From positions 62,001-126,000 of the forward strand of contig JABZKU010000003.1 in assembly GCA_015257125.1 (NCBI GenBank): a stretch of DNA of 64,000 nucleotides, read 5' to 3'. A program made the position numbers and the translations under genes. Of this stretch, positions 36,486 to 46,126 are shown piece by piece. Under the pieces are notes generated by a model. It made no database searches and was not told the DNA's origin. It saw only the letters and a program-made list of their open reading frames with translations. The DNA is from Prevotellaceae bacterium. GTDB taxonomy: Bacteria; Bacteroidota; Bacteroidia; Bacteroidales; Bacteroidaceae. The number at the start of each line of letters is the position of its first letter. The stretch's first letter is position 1.

Positions 36486-36750
36486 GGCTTTCGCAACAAC
36501 GGAAGTGGGTGGCGTGAATTCAAGAAGAAAGGGAGCATCGACCGAACAAAACGGGCTGTGCTCGTCGTACCTCACCCACCCCACACGAGAAGGTGCAGCG
36601 CAATCGGCGATACTGTCCCCAAGCCGGAGGGGAGGGACGAAGGAGAATCTTACACACTTTTTCGGACATTACCCGAGAAGGTGCAGCGCAATCGGCTGCA
36701 CACGGCAGAACGACATCGGCTCCCTGGAGTAAAACGCGCGCGGGCGGTAA
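36486..36750. repeat. intergenic DNA with a 23-bp direct repeat
   Basis: CGAGAAGGTGCAGCGCAATC followed by GGC occurs at 36586-36608 and identically at 36674-36696, 88 bp apart, both preceded by an AC-rich stretch. No gene seen. Origin unknown. Confidence 0.75.
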
Positions 36751-36784
36751 AAAAAGTGGTGCACTTTACAGTGCACCACTTTTT
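36751..36784. terminator. bidirectional terminator downstream of the C10 peptidase gene
   Basis: A perfect 15-bp stem (AAAAAGTGGTGCACT with 36770-36784) with a 4-nt loop and A/T runs at both sides. It serves the leftward C10 peptidase gene. Confidence 0.85.
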
Positions 36785-36896
36785 CCTATTGCGTGTGCTG
36801 CCTTATTTTGTTCGGCAGACGAGATGTCTGCTTCAGCAGACAACGGACTTTCCCATTGCGGACAACGGAAAAGTGTCACAGTCCGACAGATTGGCT

Positions 36897-39755
36897 TCAG
36901 CGTACCACTTTTTGTCGGAAGCCGTCGGAGGTTTCAAGAAGGAAGACTCCCTGCAGGAGCGCAAAGTCGAGCTGCACTTCCGAGCCGGTTGCCACAAAAC
37001 TGCGCAAGGTTTTGCCCGCTGCCGAGTACAAGCGAACGAGGGCACCCGGTTGCACTCCGCGCAACACCAAGGTCGAACCCACCCATTGCAAGTGATGACG
37101 CGAAGCAGCGTCAGTCGGCGTAAGCGCCGTCGGACCTTTCACCGTCACACGGCATTCGGCCTTCACGCCACTGCCGTCGAGCGCCAAAGCGGTGATGGTG
37201 ACGTCGCCCTTTTGCAAGGCTCTGAAACTGCCACCGCCCAGCATGTCGACAATACCCGGCTCGCTCAACTGCCAAGTCAACTGCTGACCGGCTGTGGCCG
37301 GCAAGACACTTGCCTTTAGGTTGAAGATTTCGTCCACACGCACCGTGAGTTTCGTCGAATCCAGTACGACCTGCGCGGCCTTCGGCACGACGGGTACAAC
37401 AGGAGGTTGGGGCGTGGGCGGCACGATGGGCTGTACCGGCGTATCGGGCGAGGTGTTCTCGTCACTCTTCACCATCATCAACTGCGCACGGGGCGAATCG
37501 TTCGTCCAGATCTCACGACGGCCGTTGCCCTGCTCAATTTCCACATGCACCTCGTAGCGGCATCCCGGCTTCAGGCGCGAGACGTCGATTTTGGCCGCCG
37601 TCTTTTGTTCCGGATTGTGCACGAAGGGCCGCAAACTCACGTTGCTTGCCACACCGGCATCGACCGATTCGCCCGTTTCGGGGCAGTACAAGCGGTAGAA
37701 CACGCGTCCCCAGTAGGATTTGCGCTGGTCACCGCGCACCTCGGTGTGGATGCGCATGGAGAGATCGCGGTCTTTGTCGACATCAAAGATTTGTTCGTTC
37801 ACGACTTTGCCGCCGACCATGAAATCGACATTGCGCACGAAGATTCTCAAATCAGGATAAGGCAACACTTCGATTTCGAAATCTCGATCGGCACCGAGCG
37901 GAATGAGTTGCTTCTCCTTCGTGTTGGTCGTTTCCAATACCAATTTCAGTTTGTAGCGGCCGGCCGCCATCTCGTGATTACCCGCTTTGTCTCCATAGTT
38001 GGTGGGGAAATCCACCGCCACCTGCGTATCGGCCAAACGGCGGAAGGAGACAATGCTGCTCGGTCTGAAGGGCGCCACGTATTCTGCACCACCGTTCACC
38101 GGCGTGAACACCATTTTCAAGTTGCCGTGCACCTCGTCGACATTCGGATTGCGCACGGTGAAAGTCAACAGCGCCGGATCGCCCGAACCGGCATAGGCCG
38201 GGAAGAGCAATTCGGGGTCGCGACACACACTCAGCGCGCCGCCGGTGATTTCGTCCTCCACCGTCAGTTTACCACCTGCCACCGACAATTTCATGCGGTT
38301 GGCATATCTGATCGGATACCACGGCTTGTAGGTGTGGGGGTTGCGCGCCACGAGTTCGCGGCACACAGGTACTAAAAGATAGTTGCCCTCGGGCACTCCG
38401 GAAAGGTCGATATCGTCCATTTCCAAGTTCCACGTGTTGAAAATACTGCTCCACAACGTGCTGTCGTTGCGGAACGGGATCAGTTTCACGGTGCGTCCTT
38501 CGGCATCATTCACCGCAAAACCCACCTGACCGCAGAAACGGCCGAACTCGCCGTTGATGGAATTGTAAGACCCCGCCGTGATCTTGGCGGCGAAACGCGT
38601 GGTGGGCTTTCCCTCACGCGGCTCAAATTCGAACGCCGTGTTCTTGCGTGCGCCGAGCACGCGCAACGGCGTGGGGAAATCAGGGTACTTCCCGTTCTTC
38701 GGGTGCGCCATCAGCGCCACTTGGTTCTCCCAAAACTGCCCGTTTCCCATGAACGGGCCGGGGAGCGGCGTGGTGATGGTGTTGATGTCATAATATCCGT
38801 CACCCTGTCCGTCCCAACCGAAGTTGGCATGCACGAATCCGCGGCGATCATAGCCGTCATAGACGAACGCGTGCACACCGCCGCACATCATCACGGGGTA
38901 GCCGTCGGAGATTTCTTGCAGAATGGCTTCGCGAAACTCGTCGGCTTTCATGCGGTCTCGGTGCAAAAGACGCGTGGTGTAGCCGAAATCGTTTTGCAAC
39001 GCGTCGAGCGTGTATTCGATGTTCGACGGACTCGCCTGCGTGCCGAAGGTGATGCGAATCGCCCTGCCCACATCCAGCAACAAACGGCCTACCGCCGCCG
39101 CGGCCCGCGTGGAGTTCATCTGCTCGCGCGTGCCTTTCATCAAGTCCCAGAGATAGGTGGGCGAAGTGTCGGCTTCGTCGCCTTCCGAACGCACATAGAG
39201 CGACGGGCGTTGGAGCGGCCACTTGTAGAAATAGATGAACTGCGCCGCGGCTGTGGCCACACATCCGGTGTAGGTGGGTTTCCCGCCCACGCGAGGTGTC
39301 TTGCTGTTGTAGGGATAGCTCTGCCCCCACTGTGCATCGATGAGCGGTTCGACATAGCGCCGCAGGTGCTTCGGCGCAGTCGCCGCCGGTTGCTGTCCGG
39401 CGCGCACCTGTCGTACCGTCTCGGTGTACTGTTGCAACAAAGCGTGTACCTGCGGCGGGAGCGATTCGGCCTTGCCGGTCGTCAGGCGGCCGTAGCCTAC
39501 CACTTCGTTCATGCGGCTTTCGCCGGAAACGATGACAAAGCGCTGTTCGTCCTTACCGACGAAAAGATGATAGGCCGGTGCTTCGTCGGCCACCGCACCG
39601 CGCACGGCAGGCGCCCCGAGGGGAATGGGGTGGCTCAGATAGTTGCGCGCAATAGCGGCCGCTTGCCGGCGATCGACCGGATCGGCCTGCGCCGTTGTCG
39701 CCACAAAACTGAGGGCGGCCACGGCGAGCGCAAAAGAAAGGGGTTGTTTGAACAT
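36897..39755 (-). CDS. C10-family (streptopain-like) cysteine peptidase with Big2 and sorting-type domains
   Basis: A 952-residue secreted peptidase of the streptopain/prtT family. Signal peptide 1-24 (ending TTAQA), an inhibitory propeptide (about 25-110), the catalytic domain with Cys165 in YTGCVATAAAQ and His295 in CGGVHAFVYDGYD, followed by HANFGWDGQGDGYY. Several beta domains follow, then a Pro-rich linker (VPPTPQPPVVPVVP), a Big2-type Ig domain (LTVRVDEIFNLKASVLP, ending VTVKGPTA) and a C-terminal domain like type IX sorting domains (LVRLYSAAGKTLRSF ... GFRQKVVR). The frame extends 42 codons upstream; the ATG at 39755 gives the signal. It lies 43 bp downstream of the Omp28-like gene. 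Likely exported by the type IX system (inference). Confidence 0.9.
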   Translation of the reverse strand: MFKQPLSFALAVAALSFVATTAQADPVDRRQAAAIARNYLSHPIPLGAPAVRGAVADEAPAYHLFVGKDEQRFVIVSGESRMNEVVGYGRLTTGKAESLPPQVHALLQQYTETVRQVRAGQQPAATAPKHLRRYVEPLIDAQWGQSYPYNSKTPRVGGKPTYTGCVATAAAQFIYFYKWPLQRPSLYVRSEGDEADTSPTYLWDLMKGTREQMNSTRAAAAVGRLLLDVGRAIRITFGTQASPSNIEYTLDALQNDFGYTTRLLHRDRMKADEFREAILQEISDGYPVMMCGGVHAFVYDGYDRRGFVHANFGWDGQGDGYYDINTITTPLPGPFMGNGQFWENQVALMAHPKNGKYPDFPTPLRVLGARKNTAFEFEPREGKPTTRFAAKITAGSYNSINGEFGRFCGQVGFAVNDAEGRTVKLIPFRNDSTLWSSIFNTWNLEMDDIDLSGVPEGNYLLVPVCRELVARNPHTYKPWYPIRYANRMKLSVAGGKLTVEDEITGGALSVCRDPELLFPAYAGSGDPALLTFTVRNPNVDEVHGNLKMVFTPVNGGAEYVAPFRPSSIVSFRRLADTQVAVDFPTNYGDKAGNHEMAAGRYKLKLVLETTNTKEKQLIPLGADRDFEIEVLPYPDLRIFVRNVDFMVGGKVVNEQIFDVDKDRDLSMRIHTEVRGDQRKSYWGRVFYRLYCPETGESVDAGVASNVSLRPFVHNPEQKTAAKIDVSRLKPGCRYEVHVEIEQGNGRREIWTNDSPRAQLMMVKSDENTSPDTPVQPIVPPTPQPPVVPVVPKAAQVVLDSTKLTVRVDEIFNLKASVLPATAGQQLTWQLSEPGIVDMLGGGSFRALQKGDVTITALALDGSGVKAECRVTVKGPTALTPTDAASRHHLQWVGSTLVLRGVQPGALVRLYSAAGKTLRSFVATGSEVQLDFALLQGVFLLETSDGFRQKVVR

Positions 39756-39798
39756 AAGTCGGAGAGATTGATGCTTCAAGTCAGAGAAGAGGCGGACG

Positions 39799-41514
39799 TC
39801 AGTCCACCACATTGAATCGACGGTTGCCCACCACGACCAACCACATGGGCGATGTGCCGACACGGAGGCGCAGGAGCTCACCGCGCGTGCGGGCTATGGC
39901 TTTTTGGCGACCGGAGAGATCGTAGACCACCACACGTTGTCCGGCGGGGGCGCCGGCGATCACGAGGAAAGCCCCGTCACGGCGCACGCTCATGGCCTTA
40001 TTCGGGCGCTCGATGGCCGTGGGGCCGAGTACGCGCACCACACAGCGCGCCACTACGGCGTGGGCATCATCGGCACGCACCGTGATGATCGTCTCGCCCG
40101 GACGCAGGGCGCGGAACTGCCCCGCGGCCTCCATGCTCACCACACTCTTGTCGGCCACTTCCCACACCAAACGGCTCTTGGCCTCGAGGGGGAGTATTTG
40201 CGGGCGCAGCGTGAAGACGCTGTCGATCTGCGGTTTCAGCGAATCGGGCAGCACAATTTGTTGCACATCGGGCACGGGAGCGGGATCCACTTCGAAAGGC
40301 TGCAGTTGCTCGCCCACCGCGCAACGCTCGGCATTGACGATTTCGCGCGTGTCGGGGTCGATGAGCAGCGCCACCACGTGCAGGTTGCGGTTTTGCTTCA
40401 CATAACGATAGGGCTTGGTCTGCCCCAAATTGCCGAAACGGTGGCTGTGTTCGTAGAGGGTGTCGAGCTGCATCTGCTCGGGCAGGCTGCCCGCGATGCC
40501 ATAGCGCACCCCGGCGGCCGAAACCACCACATCGTTGTAGGCCAAACCGCGCATATCGCTACCGCCGGTGTAGAAGACTTGCATCTCGGGCACGCTGTTT
40601 TTCCACCTCGGATCGCCCGCTGCGTTGTTAAATTGCACAAAGTATGGATGCTTGAGGCTGTCGGCCGTCAACACATAGGCCAAACGGTATTTGTTCTTCG
40701 CCACCGGGCAGCGATAGACGGTGGCACTGCGCACGTCCACGCTTTTGCGGTCGGCCGACCACGCCGCTTGCACCTTGAGTTGCACAGCGGTTTGCGCACC
40801 GGAGGCTTTTTCCACATCGGCAAGCAGGCCAAAGGGCTGTTCCTCCGTGCCACTGTTGCCGAAATAGGGAGAAACATTGTGGCTACCGTTGAGCACGATT
40901 TTGGGGCGGCCGGGGAAGAGGCGAAACACCTCGTAATAATCGCCCGTGCCCAAAGCGTCGCCATCGTGTGCCGCCAGTCCGATGTAACGATCGGCCGCCA
41001 CGCGGTTCAAATGCTCCAGCGAGGCGATGCCCGGCGGGCAATTCGGACACCACATGCCCGTGAGGTCCTCGACCACGGCCTTGCGCCACACCGGACGCGT
41101 GAGGGTGTAGCGTTTGCTGCTGCTCATCGGGAAGGAGTTGCGGTTGGGTTCACCGTCGACTCTCACAATTGTCACCATGAACTCATCGACCCCGGGGCGG
41201 GCTGCGGGCGGAACATCTACCGTCAACGTGGCGGCGTCGTTGTAGGTCAACGGCTTTTCGAGTTCTAAGACGTGCTCTTCGCCGGTGACGCCACCGATAG
41301 TCAGCGTGTAGCTCACGCGCTTTACTTCCCTTCTCTTCTCCCAGTTGTTGAGCAACACACGGGCTTGCCCTTGCTGCCCGGGAGCAACATAGACCTTGTT
41401 GGCCACCGCGCAACTCACATTCTGTGCAGAGAGTTGAAAAACAATGGAATAGAACAACATCACCGCCGCGAAGAGCCGCCACGACGGAGAGGAGGTGCGA
41501 AAGACGTTTTGCAT
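39799..41514 (-). CDS. Omp28-like secreted protein with a CxxC thioredoxin-like motif, Big2 and sorting-type domains
   Basis: A 571-residue secreted protein: signal peptide (to LSAQN), an N-terminal beta domain, then VVEDLTGMWCPNCPPGIASLEHL, the redox CxxC of the Omp28-related family, whose thioredoxin-like part reads on to AAHDGDALGTGDYY. A Big2-like domain (FTLRPQILPLEAKSRLVWEV, ending VRVLGPTA) and a sorting-type end (VVVYDLSGRQKAIA ... RRFNVVD) close it. The last ~150 residues correspond in layout to the end of the C10 peptidase downstream, so the two probably share an export route. Its -7 box is at 41554-41561. Confidence 0.85.
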   Translation of the reverse strand: MQNVFRTSSPSWRLFAAVMLFYSIVFQLSAQNVSCAVANKVYVAPGQQGQARVLLNNWEKRREVKRVSYTLTIGGVTGEEHVLELEKPLTYNDAATLTVDVPPAARPGVDEFMVTIVRVDGEPNRNSFPMSSSKRYTLTRPVWRKAVVEDLTGMWCPNCPPGIASLEHLNRVAADRYIGLAAHDGDALGTGDYYEVFRLFPGRPKIVLNGSHNVSPYFGNSGTEEQPFGLLADVEKASGAQTAVQLKVQAAWSADRKSVDVRSATVYRCPVAKNKYRLAYVLTADSLKHPYFVQFNNAAGDPRWKNSVPEMQVFYTGGSDMRGLAYNDVVVSAAGVRYGIAGSLPEQMQLDTLYEHSHRFGNLGQTKPYRYVKQNRNLHVVALLIDPDTREIVNAERCAVGEQLQPFEVDPAPVPDVQQIVLPDSLKPQIDSVFTLRPQILPLEAKSRLVWEVADKSVVSMEAAGQFRALRPGETIITVRADDAHAVVARCVVRVLGPTAIERPNKAMSVRRDGAFLVIAGAPAGQRVVVYDLSGRQKAIARTRGELLRLRVGTSPMWLVVVGNRRFNVVD

Positions 41515-41553
41515 TTTTGTTTTATAGCGAAGGTATTAAATAGACTGATGATG

Positions 41554-41561
41554 CAAAGTTA
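41554..41561 (-). promoter_or_regulatory. -7 box of the Omp28-like / C10 operon
   Basis: TAACTTTG on the minus strand, 40 nt upstream of the start at 41514. The -33 position reads TTTC. Confidence 0.6.
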
Positions 41562-42046
41562 CGATATTATGCTACACGAAATGAGAATATAAGGAGTTTT
41601 ATACCGCTCGCGCCTTATCTCTCGTCGAACTCCGTTTGCGCGAATCAAAAGTGGACAACTTTTGCGAAAAAGCAGTGCACTTTTTCTCGAAAATGGAGCA
41701 CTTTCGAAGAGAAGTCCACCCTTTTCCATTCCCTCCCCGCGTCTACGACGTAAGCACCGAGCTGAAAGAATGAAGTTTGCACGCCAACGAGTGAGGATAA
41801 AATAGGATGGCAGAAATAAAGCGGGATAAACAAGGAGGTCTTAAAAATGTTGAGAATTATTCTGTGCTCTCAATTCTAATCAGTACCTTTGTAAATTGGA
41901 GATTGCTACCAACAGACAAACATCCGTATTGCTTGAACCGAGTCACAAGCAACTGGAACCGGTTAGGGAAATGGAATGAATGAGCGTAAGCCCCCTGCTA
42001 TACCGTTTCCGAAGTTTCCTTTCTCTACACATGTAACATAACTGCA
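41562..42046. other. intergenic region before the restriction-modification operon
   Basis: No gene seen. Around 41645-41730 are several short AAAAGTGG / GCACTTTT-type motifs in both orientations, including GTGGAC (41650) and GTCCAC (41714). From about 41840 composition becomes AT-rich, running into hsdM. Confidence 0.5.
41884..41891 (+). promoter_or_regulatory. probable -7 box of the hsdMSR operon
   Basis: TACCTTTG, a perfect TAnnTTTG, 155 nt upstream of the hsdM start. No clear -33. Confidence 0.5.
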
Positions 42047-44869
42047 GTGAACAAGCAACAACTAGCCAATAGGATATGGGCATCGGCCAATAAGATGCGC
42101 TCAAAAATAGAAGCCAATGAATATAAAGACTATATTCTTGGTTTTATTTTTTATAAATTCCTTTCAGAACAAGAGATTAAGTTCTTTCTCAGTAAGAAAC
42201 TTCTCAGAGAAAGGTTTCGAGAAGTGCTAACCGAGGAACAGCCGAAATTCGTGCAACTCGCACAGCGCAATCTTGGCTACTTCATCCCTTACGAATATCT
42301 ATACTCTACGTGGTTAGAAGCGGGGCACGACTTTTCTGTAGCCAACGTCCGCGACGCTCTCTCTGCATTCAATCGACTGCTTATCCCTATCCCTGAACAG
42401 GCAGACCACCAAACGAAAGCGGATATTGAGAAAAAGCGCAAAGTCTTTGCAGACATTTTCGAGACACTCCATGGAGGATTGAAGAACTTAGGAGGTTCAG
42501 AGGGAGAACAAACGACCGCTGTACGCAATCTTCTCGCACTGATCAGAGATATTCCCATGGACGCTAAGCAAGACTATGACGTGCTGGGCTTCATCTACGA
42601 ATATCTCATCAGTCAGTTTGCAGCAAATGCGGGTAAAAAGGCCGGGGAATTCTATACACCACACGAAGTGTCGGTGCTCATGTCTGAAATTATAGCCTAT
42701 CATCTCAGAGGGAGGAACAAAATAGACATCTACGATCCCACAAGTGGTTCGGGTTCGCTCTTGATCAACATCGGGCGTTCGATAGCCAAACACTTAGAAG
42801 GAGAAAGCACCATCAAGTTTTATGCGCAGGAACTGAAAAAGAACACCTTCAACCTCACGCGTATGAATCTTGTGATGCGTGGCATCACCCCCGACAACAT
42901 CGTGGTGCGCAACGGCGACACCTTGAAGAGCGACTGGCCCTACTTTGAGGAAGGCGATCCCGAAGGCACTTACGAGCATCTCCTCGTAGACGCCGTGGTG
43001 AGCAATCCGCCCTACTCTCAGAGCTGGGAACCGCCTCGTCAAGGCAAGACGGGCATTCAAATCAAGATAGACCCACGCTTTGAATATGGCATCGCCCCCA
43101 AGAGTAAGGCAGACTATGCTTTCTTGCTTCACGATCTCTATCACCTCAAGAACGATGGGGTCATGGCCATTGTCTTGCCCCATGGTGTGCTTTTCCGTGG
43201 AGCATCGGGCGACGGTTCGGAAGGCTCCATCCGCGAACAGCTCATTGAAAACAACCATATAGACACCATCATCGGACTGCCTGCCGACATTTTCTTTGGC
43301 ACCGGTATCCCTACGATTATCATCATTCTGCGCAAAGACCGCCAAGAGAATAATGTTCTTTTCATCGATGCCTCACGCGGATTCACCAAGGAGGGCAAAA
43401 AGAACAAACTGCGTGCCTCAGACATTCGCCGCATCGTAGACACCCATATCCGACGTTGCGACGTCGACGGCTTCGCGCGCGTGGTGGCAAAGGAGGAAAT
43501 CAGACAAAATGGCTACAACCTCAATATCCCGCGCTACATCAATGCTGCAGAAGCTCCTGAATCGTGGGACATGCACTCCATCTTGTTTGGCGGTGTGCCT
43601 CGCGCAGAACTCCTGCGCTTTGCTCCCTACTTTGAAGCACTGCCGGGACTAGAAACCACCCTCTTTGCGCAGACCGACACTCCCCACACACAGCTGCAGG
43701 TCGAAGACTTGGAAGCTACCATCAGCACACATCCTGCGGTGCTCGCTTTTAGACAAAACTACCAAGCAGCCTTTGCTGAATTCCACAGTTTCCTCAAGCA
43801 CGAACTTATCGAGCAGATGGAGACCATCAGCATCGCCAAAGAAGAAGAAAGCATCACGGCGCACATTTTTGAAAGTCTTGCCCAGGTGCCTTTGGTAGAC
43901 CGCTACGAAGCTTATCAGCTCTTTGCCGACCAGTGGACGAGCATTGCGCAAGGACTCGAAGTCATCCAGAGCCAAGGCTTTGGGGCCACTCGTGTGGTCG
44001 ACCCTAAGATGGAGCTGAAGAAGAACAACGCAGGAGAGGAATATGAAGTGCAAAATGGCTGGGAGGGGCGCGTGCTTTCCTTCGACCTCGTGCAAGCCAA
44101 ACACCTTACCGCAGAGCTGCAGACCATCGAGGCGCAGGAGCAAAGACTCGCAGAAGCCACCCATGAATTAGAAACCACCTTCGATGCGCTGGACGAAGAG
44201 GAGCGCAACGAAGTGTCCTCCGAAGAGGGGGCTTTGCAACTCAAGGAAGTAGAGCGTCGTTTGGGCGAGCTCCTCACCGAAGTGGAAACAGATGAAGTGC
44301 AGGCACTTGAAGATTATTTGCTCTGGTCGGGCAAAAAGGAGAAAGTAGCATATATAGCAGCTCACCCTGAGGTGGACTGGCAGGCTATGGACACGGCTAA
44401 GGACGGCACTTATACTGTCAAGGCGGTGAAGGCGCGCATTGACACTTTGCGCAGGGCTTACCCCTTTGAGGAGGAGACCACCGAGGCACAACTCATCCGC
44501 ATCACCCATCTTTCGGCAGAAATCAAACAGTTGGCAGCTGACATCAAGAGCAATAAGGCACAACTCATAGAGCGCACCAAGGAGGTCATCGAGCAGCAAC
44601 TTTCAGACGAAGATATCCTAGCCTTGCTCTCTGCGCAATGGATAGATTCGCTCTACTACAAACTTGGGGAACTCCCACAGCGTGTGATCAGTGACTTGGT
44701 GCAACAGCTCAAAGACTTGGTGGCAAAATACGATACCACCCTTATGGACGTGGAGCGCGACATCCGGGAAGCCTCGGCTTCGCTTGCCACGATGATCGAC
44801 GAACTCACAGGTTCGGCTCACGACCTCGACGCTCTCGCTGAATTTAAGAAACTCTTGCTCAACGCTTAA
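42047..44869 (+). CDS. hsdM: type I restriction-modification methyltransferase subunit HsdM, with long C-terminal extension
   Basis: Methylates adenine in the site chosen by HsdS. The 940-residue protein starts at a GTG (MNKQQLANRIWASANKMRSKIEANEYKDYI, translated as Met), as family members do. The N-terminal helical domain is residues 1-170, the SAM site DPTSGSG is at 230-236 and the catalytic NPPY at 320-323, then GLPADIFFGTGIPT. The methylase core ends near residue 515. Beyond it lie ~420 residues that the classical 520-residue HsdM lacks, mostly charged coiled-coil (LQTIEAQEQRLAEATHELET). 8 bp upstream of hsdS. Composition is less GC-rich than the chromosome, fitting acquisition. Confidence 0.95.
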   Translation: MNKQQLANRIWASANKMRSKIEANEYKDYILGFIFYKFLSEQEIKFFLSKKLLRERFREVLTEEQPKFVQLAQRNLGYFIPYEYLYSTWLEAGHDFSVANVRDALSAFNRLLIPIPEQADHQTKADIEKKRKVFADIFETLHGGLKNLGGSEGEQTTAVRNLLALIRDIPMDAKQDYDVLGFIYEYLISQFAANAGKKAGEFYTPHEVSVLMSEIIAYHLRGRNKIDIYDPTSGSGSLLINIGRSIAKHLEGESTIKFYAQELKKNTFNLTRMNLVMRGITPDNIVVRNGDTLKSDWPYFEEGDPEGTYEHLLVDAVVSNPPYSQSWEPPRQGKTGIQIKIDPRFEYGIAPKSKADYAFLLHDLYHLKNDGVMAIVLPHGVLFRGASGDGSEGSIREQLIENNHIDTIIGLPADIFFGTGIPTIIIILRKDRQENNVLFIDASRGFTKEGKKNKLRASDIRRIVDTHIRRCDVDGFARVVAKEEIRQNGYNLNIPRYINAAEAPESWDMHSILFGGVPRAELLRFAPYFEALPGLETTLFAQTDTPHTQLQVEDLEATISTHPAVLAFRQNYQAAFAEFHSFLKHELIEQMETISIAKEEESITAHIFESLAQVPLVDRYEAYQLFADQWTSIAQGLEVIQSQGFGATRVVDPKMELKKNNAGEEYEVQNGWEGRVLSFDLVQAKHLTAELQTIEAQEQRLAEATHELETTFDALDEEERNEVSSEEGALQLKEVERRLGELLTEVETDEVQALEDYLLWSGKKEKVAYIAAHPEVDWQAMDTAKDGTYTVKAVKARIDTLRRAYPFEEETTEAQLIRITHLSAEIKQLAADIKSNKAQLIERTKEVIEQQLSDEDILALLSAQWIDSLYYKLGELPQRVISDLVQQLKDLVAKYDTTLMDVERDIREASASLATMIDELTGSAHDLDALAEFKKLLLNA

Positions 44870-44877
44870 CCCTCCGA

Positions 44878-46104
44878 ATGACAATGGAAAAAAAGAAACC
44901 AGAAATCAGATTCAATGGATTTGAGGGAGAGTGGGAGACGGATAATGCAGTCTATATTTTCGAGACGTATTATGACAAAAATCATCCTAACCTTCCGGTG
45001 CTATCCGCATCGCAAGAGCTTGGTATGGTCATACGCGATAATGTTGGCTTTCAAGTGCAACACAACAAAGAAAATGAAGTAGGATATAAGCGAGTTCTAC
45101 CTGGTCAGTTTGTGATTCACTTACGTTCATTCCAAGGTGGATTCGCACACTCTATGGTGGAAGGTATCACCTCACCAGCCTATACCGTAATGCAGTTCAA
45201 GAAATCGTCAAAGCAAGATGACATCTATTGGAAATACGTACTAACCTCTAAAACGTTTATCAAGCGATTAGAGACAGTCACCTATGGTATACGAGATGGG
45301 CGTAGTATTAGTTTTGAAGATTTCTCAGAACTAAACTTTACATTCCCCTCCATCTCCGAGCAAGAGAAGATAGGTTTATTCCTCACGACCTTAGACAAGC
45401 TCATAGCGAAGCTCGAAGCAAAACTCGATAAGCTCCGCAAGCTCAAGCAAGCACTCCTCGAAAAGATGTTTGTAAATGTCAACAGAGGGGGGTATGAGAC
45501 ACCAGAAATAAGATTCAAAGGCTATACCGATAAGTGGGAAGTCAAGGAGCTGAGAAACTACTTTATAGTTGCTACTGAGAGAAACCAATCAGAAGAATAC
45601 AATAAATATGATATTTACTCAGTCTCTCGTGAATTTGGTGTAATCAACCAAATAGAATATCAAGGAAAATCCTTCGCAGGTGCTTCTCTTGCCAACTACG
45701 GTGTCGTGCAAACAGGTGATTTGGTTTACACGAAGTCGCCTCTAAAGTCCCAACCGTATGGGATTATCAAAACGAATGAAGGAGAAGCAGGAATTGTTTC
45801 TGCACTTTACGGAGTATATCATCCCAAAGAGTGTGTACATTCCCCATTCACTCAGGTTTATTTTGACTTAAATAGTAGGCTGAACAATTATCTCAGACCC
45901 TTAGTAAACAAAGGGGCAAAGAATACTCTGCTAATCAGTGATGAAGATTCTCTTAATGGTAGAGTTGCTTTCCCAAGCAAAGATGAACAAAAGGTGATTG
46001 CCCATCTTTTCAAAGAACATAGTCTTTGTGAGAGAAAGACGGAATTAAAGCTCACGAAGCTCCGCAATATAAAGCAGAGTTTGTTGCAGAAGATGTTTGC
46101 ATAG
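44878..46104 (+). CDS. hsdS: type I restriction-modification specificity subunit HsdS
   Basis: Recognises the two halves of the target site. The 408-residue protein has two target-recognition domains (residues about 1-150 and 205-350), each followed by a conserved helix: KLDKLRKLKQALLEKMF and KLTKLRNIKQSLLQKMF. The repeated halves start PEIRFNGFEGEWE and PEIRFKGYTDKWE, the classical internal duplication. It is the most AT-rich gene of the operon, as usual for HsdS. No inverted repeats or adjacent recombinase that would suggest shuffling at this locus. Two in-frame ATGs (44878 and 44884). Confidence 0.94.
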   Translation: MTMEKKKPEIRFNGFEGEWETDNAVYIFETYYDKNHPNLPVLSASQELGMVIRDNVGFQVQHNKENEVGYKRVLPGQFVIHLRSFQGGFAHSMVEGITSPAYTVMQFKKSSKQDDIYWKYVLTSKTFIKRLETVTYGIRDGRSISFEDFSELNFTFPSISEQEKIGLFLTTLDKLIAKLEAKLDKLRKLKQALLEKMFVNVNRGGYETPEIRFKGYTDKWEVKELRNYFIVATERNQSEEYNKYDIYSVSREFGVINQIEYQGKSFAGASLANYGVVQTGDLVYTKSPLKSQPYGIIKTNEGEAGIVSALYGVYHPKECVHSPFTQVYFDLNSRLNNYLRPLVNKGAKNTLLISDEDSLNGRVAFPSKDEQKVIAHLFKEHSLCERKTELKLTKLRNIKQSLLQKMFA

Positions 46105-46126
46105 TAAATCAAAGAAAGGACGCAAG

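Noticed and set aside
36484..37319. Plus-strand frames of 82-253 codons after HU
   Set aside because: They overlap the HU terminator, the direct repeats and the 3' end of the C10 peptidase gene and are Arg/Ser-rich noise.
44878..46104. Phase-variable (shuffling) hsdS
   Set aside because: No second hsdS, no inverted repeats and no recombinase next to this operon; the only recombinase is 17 kb away.
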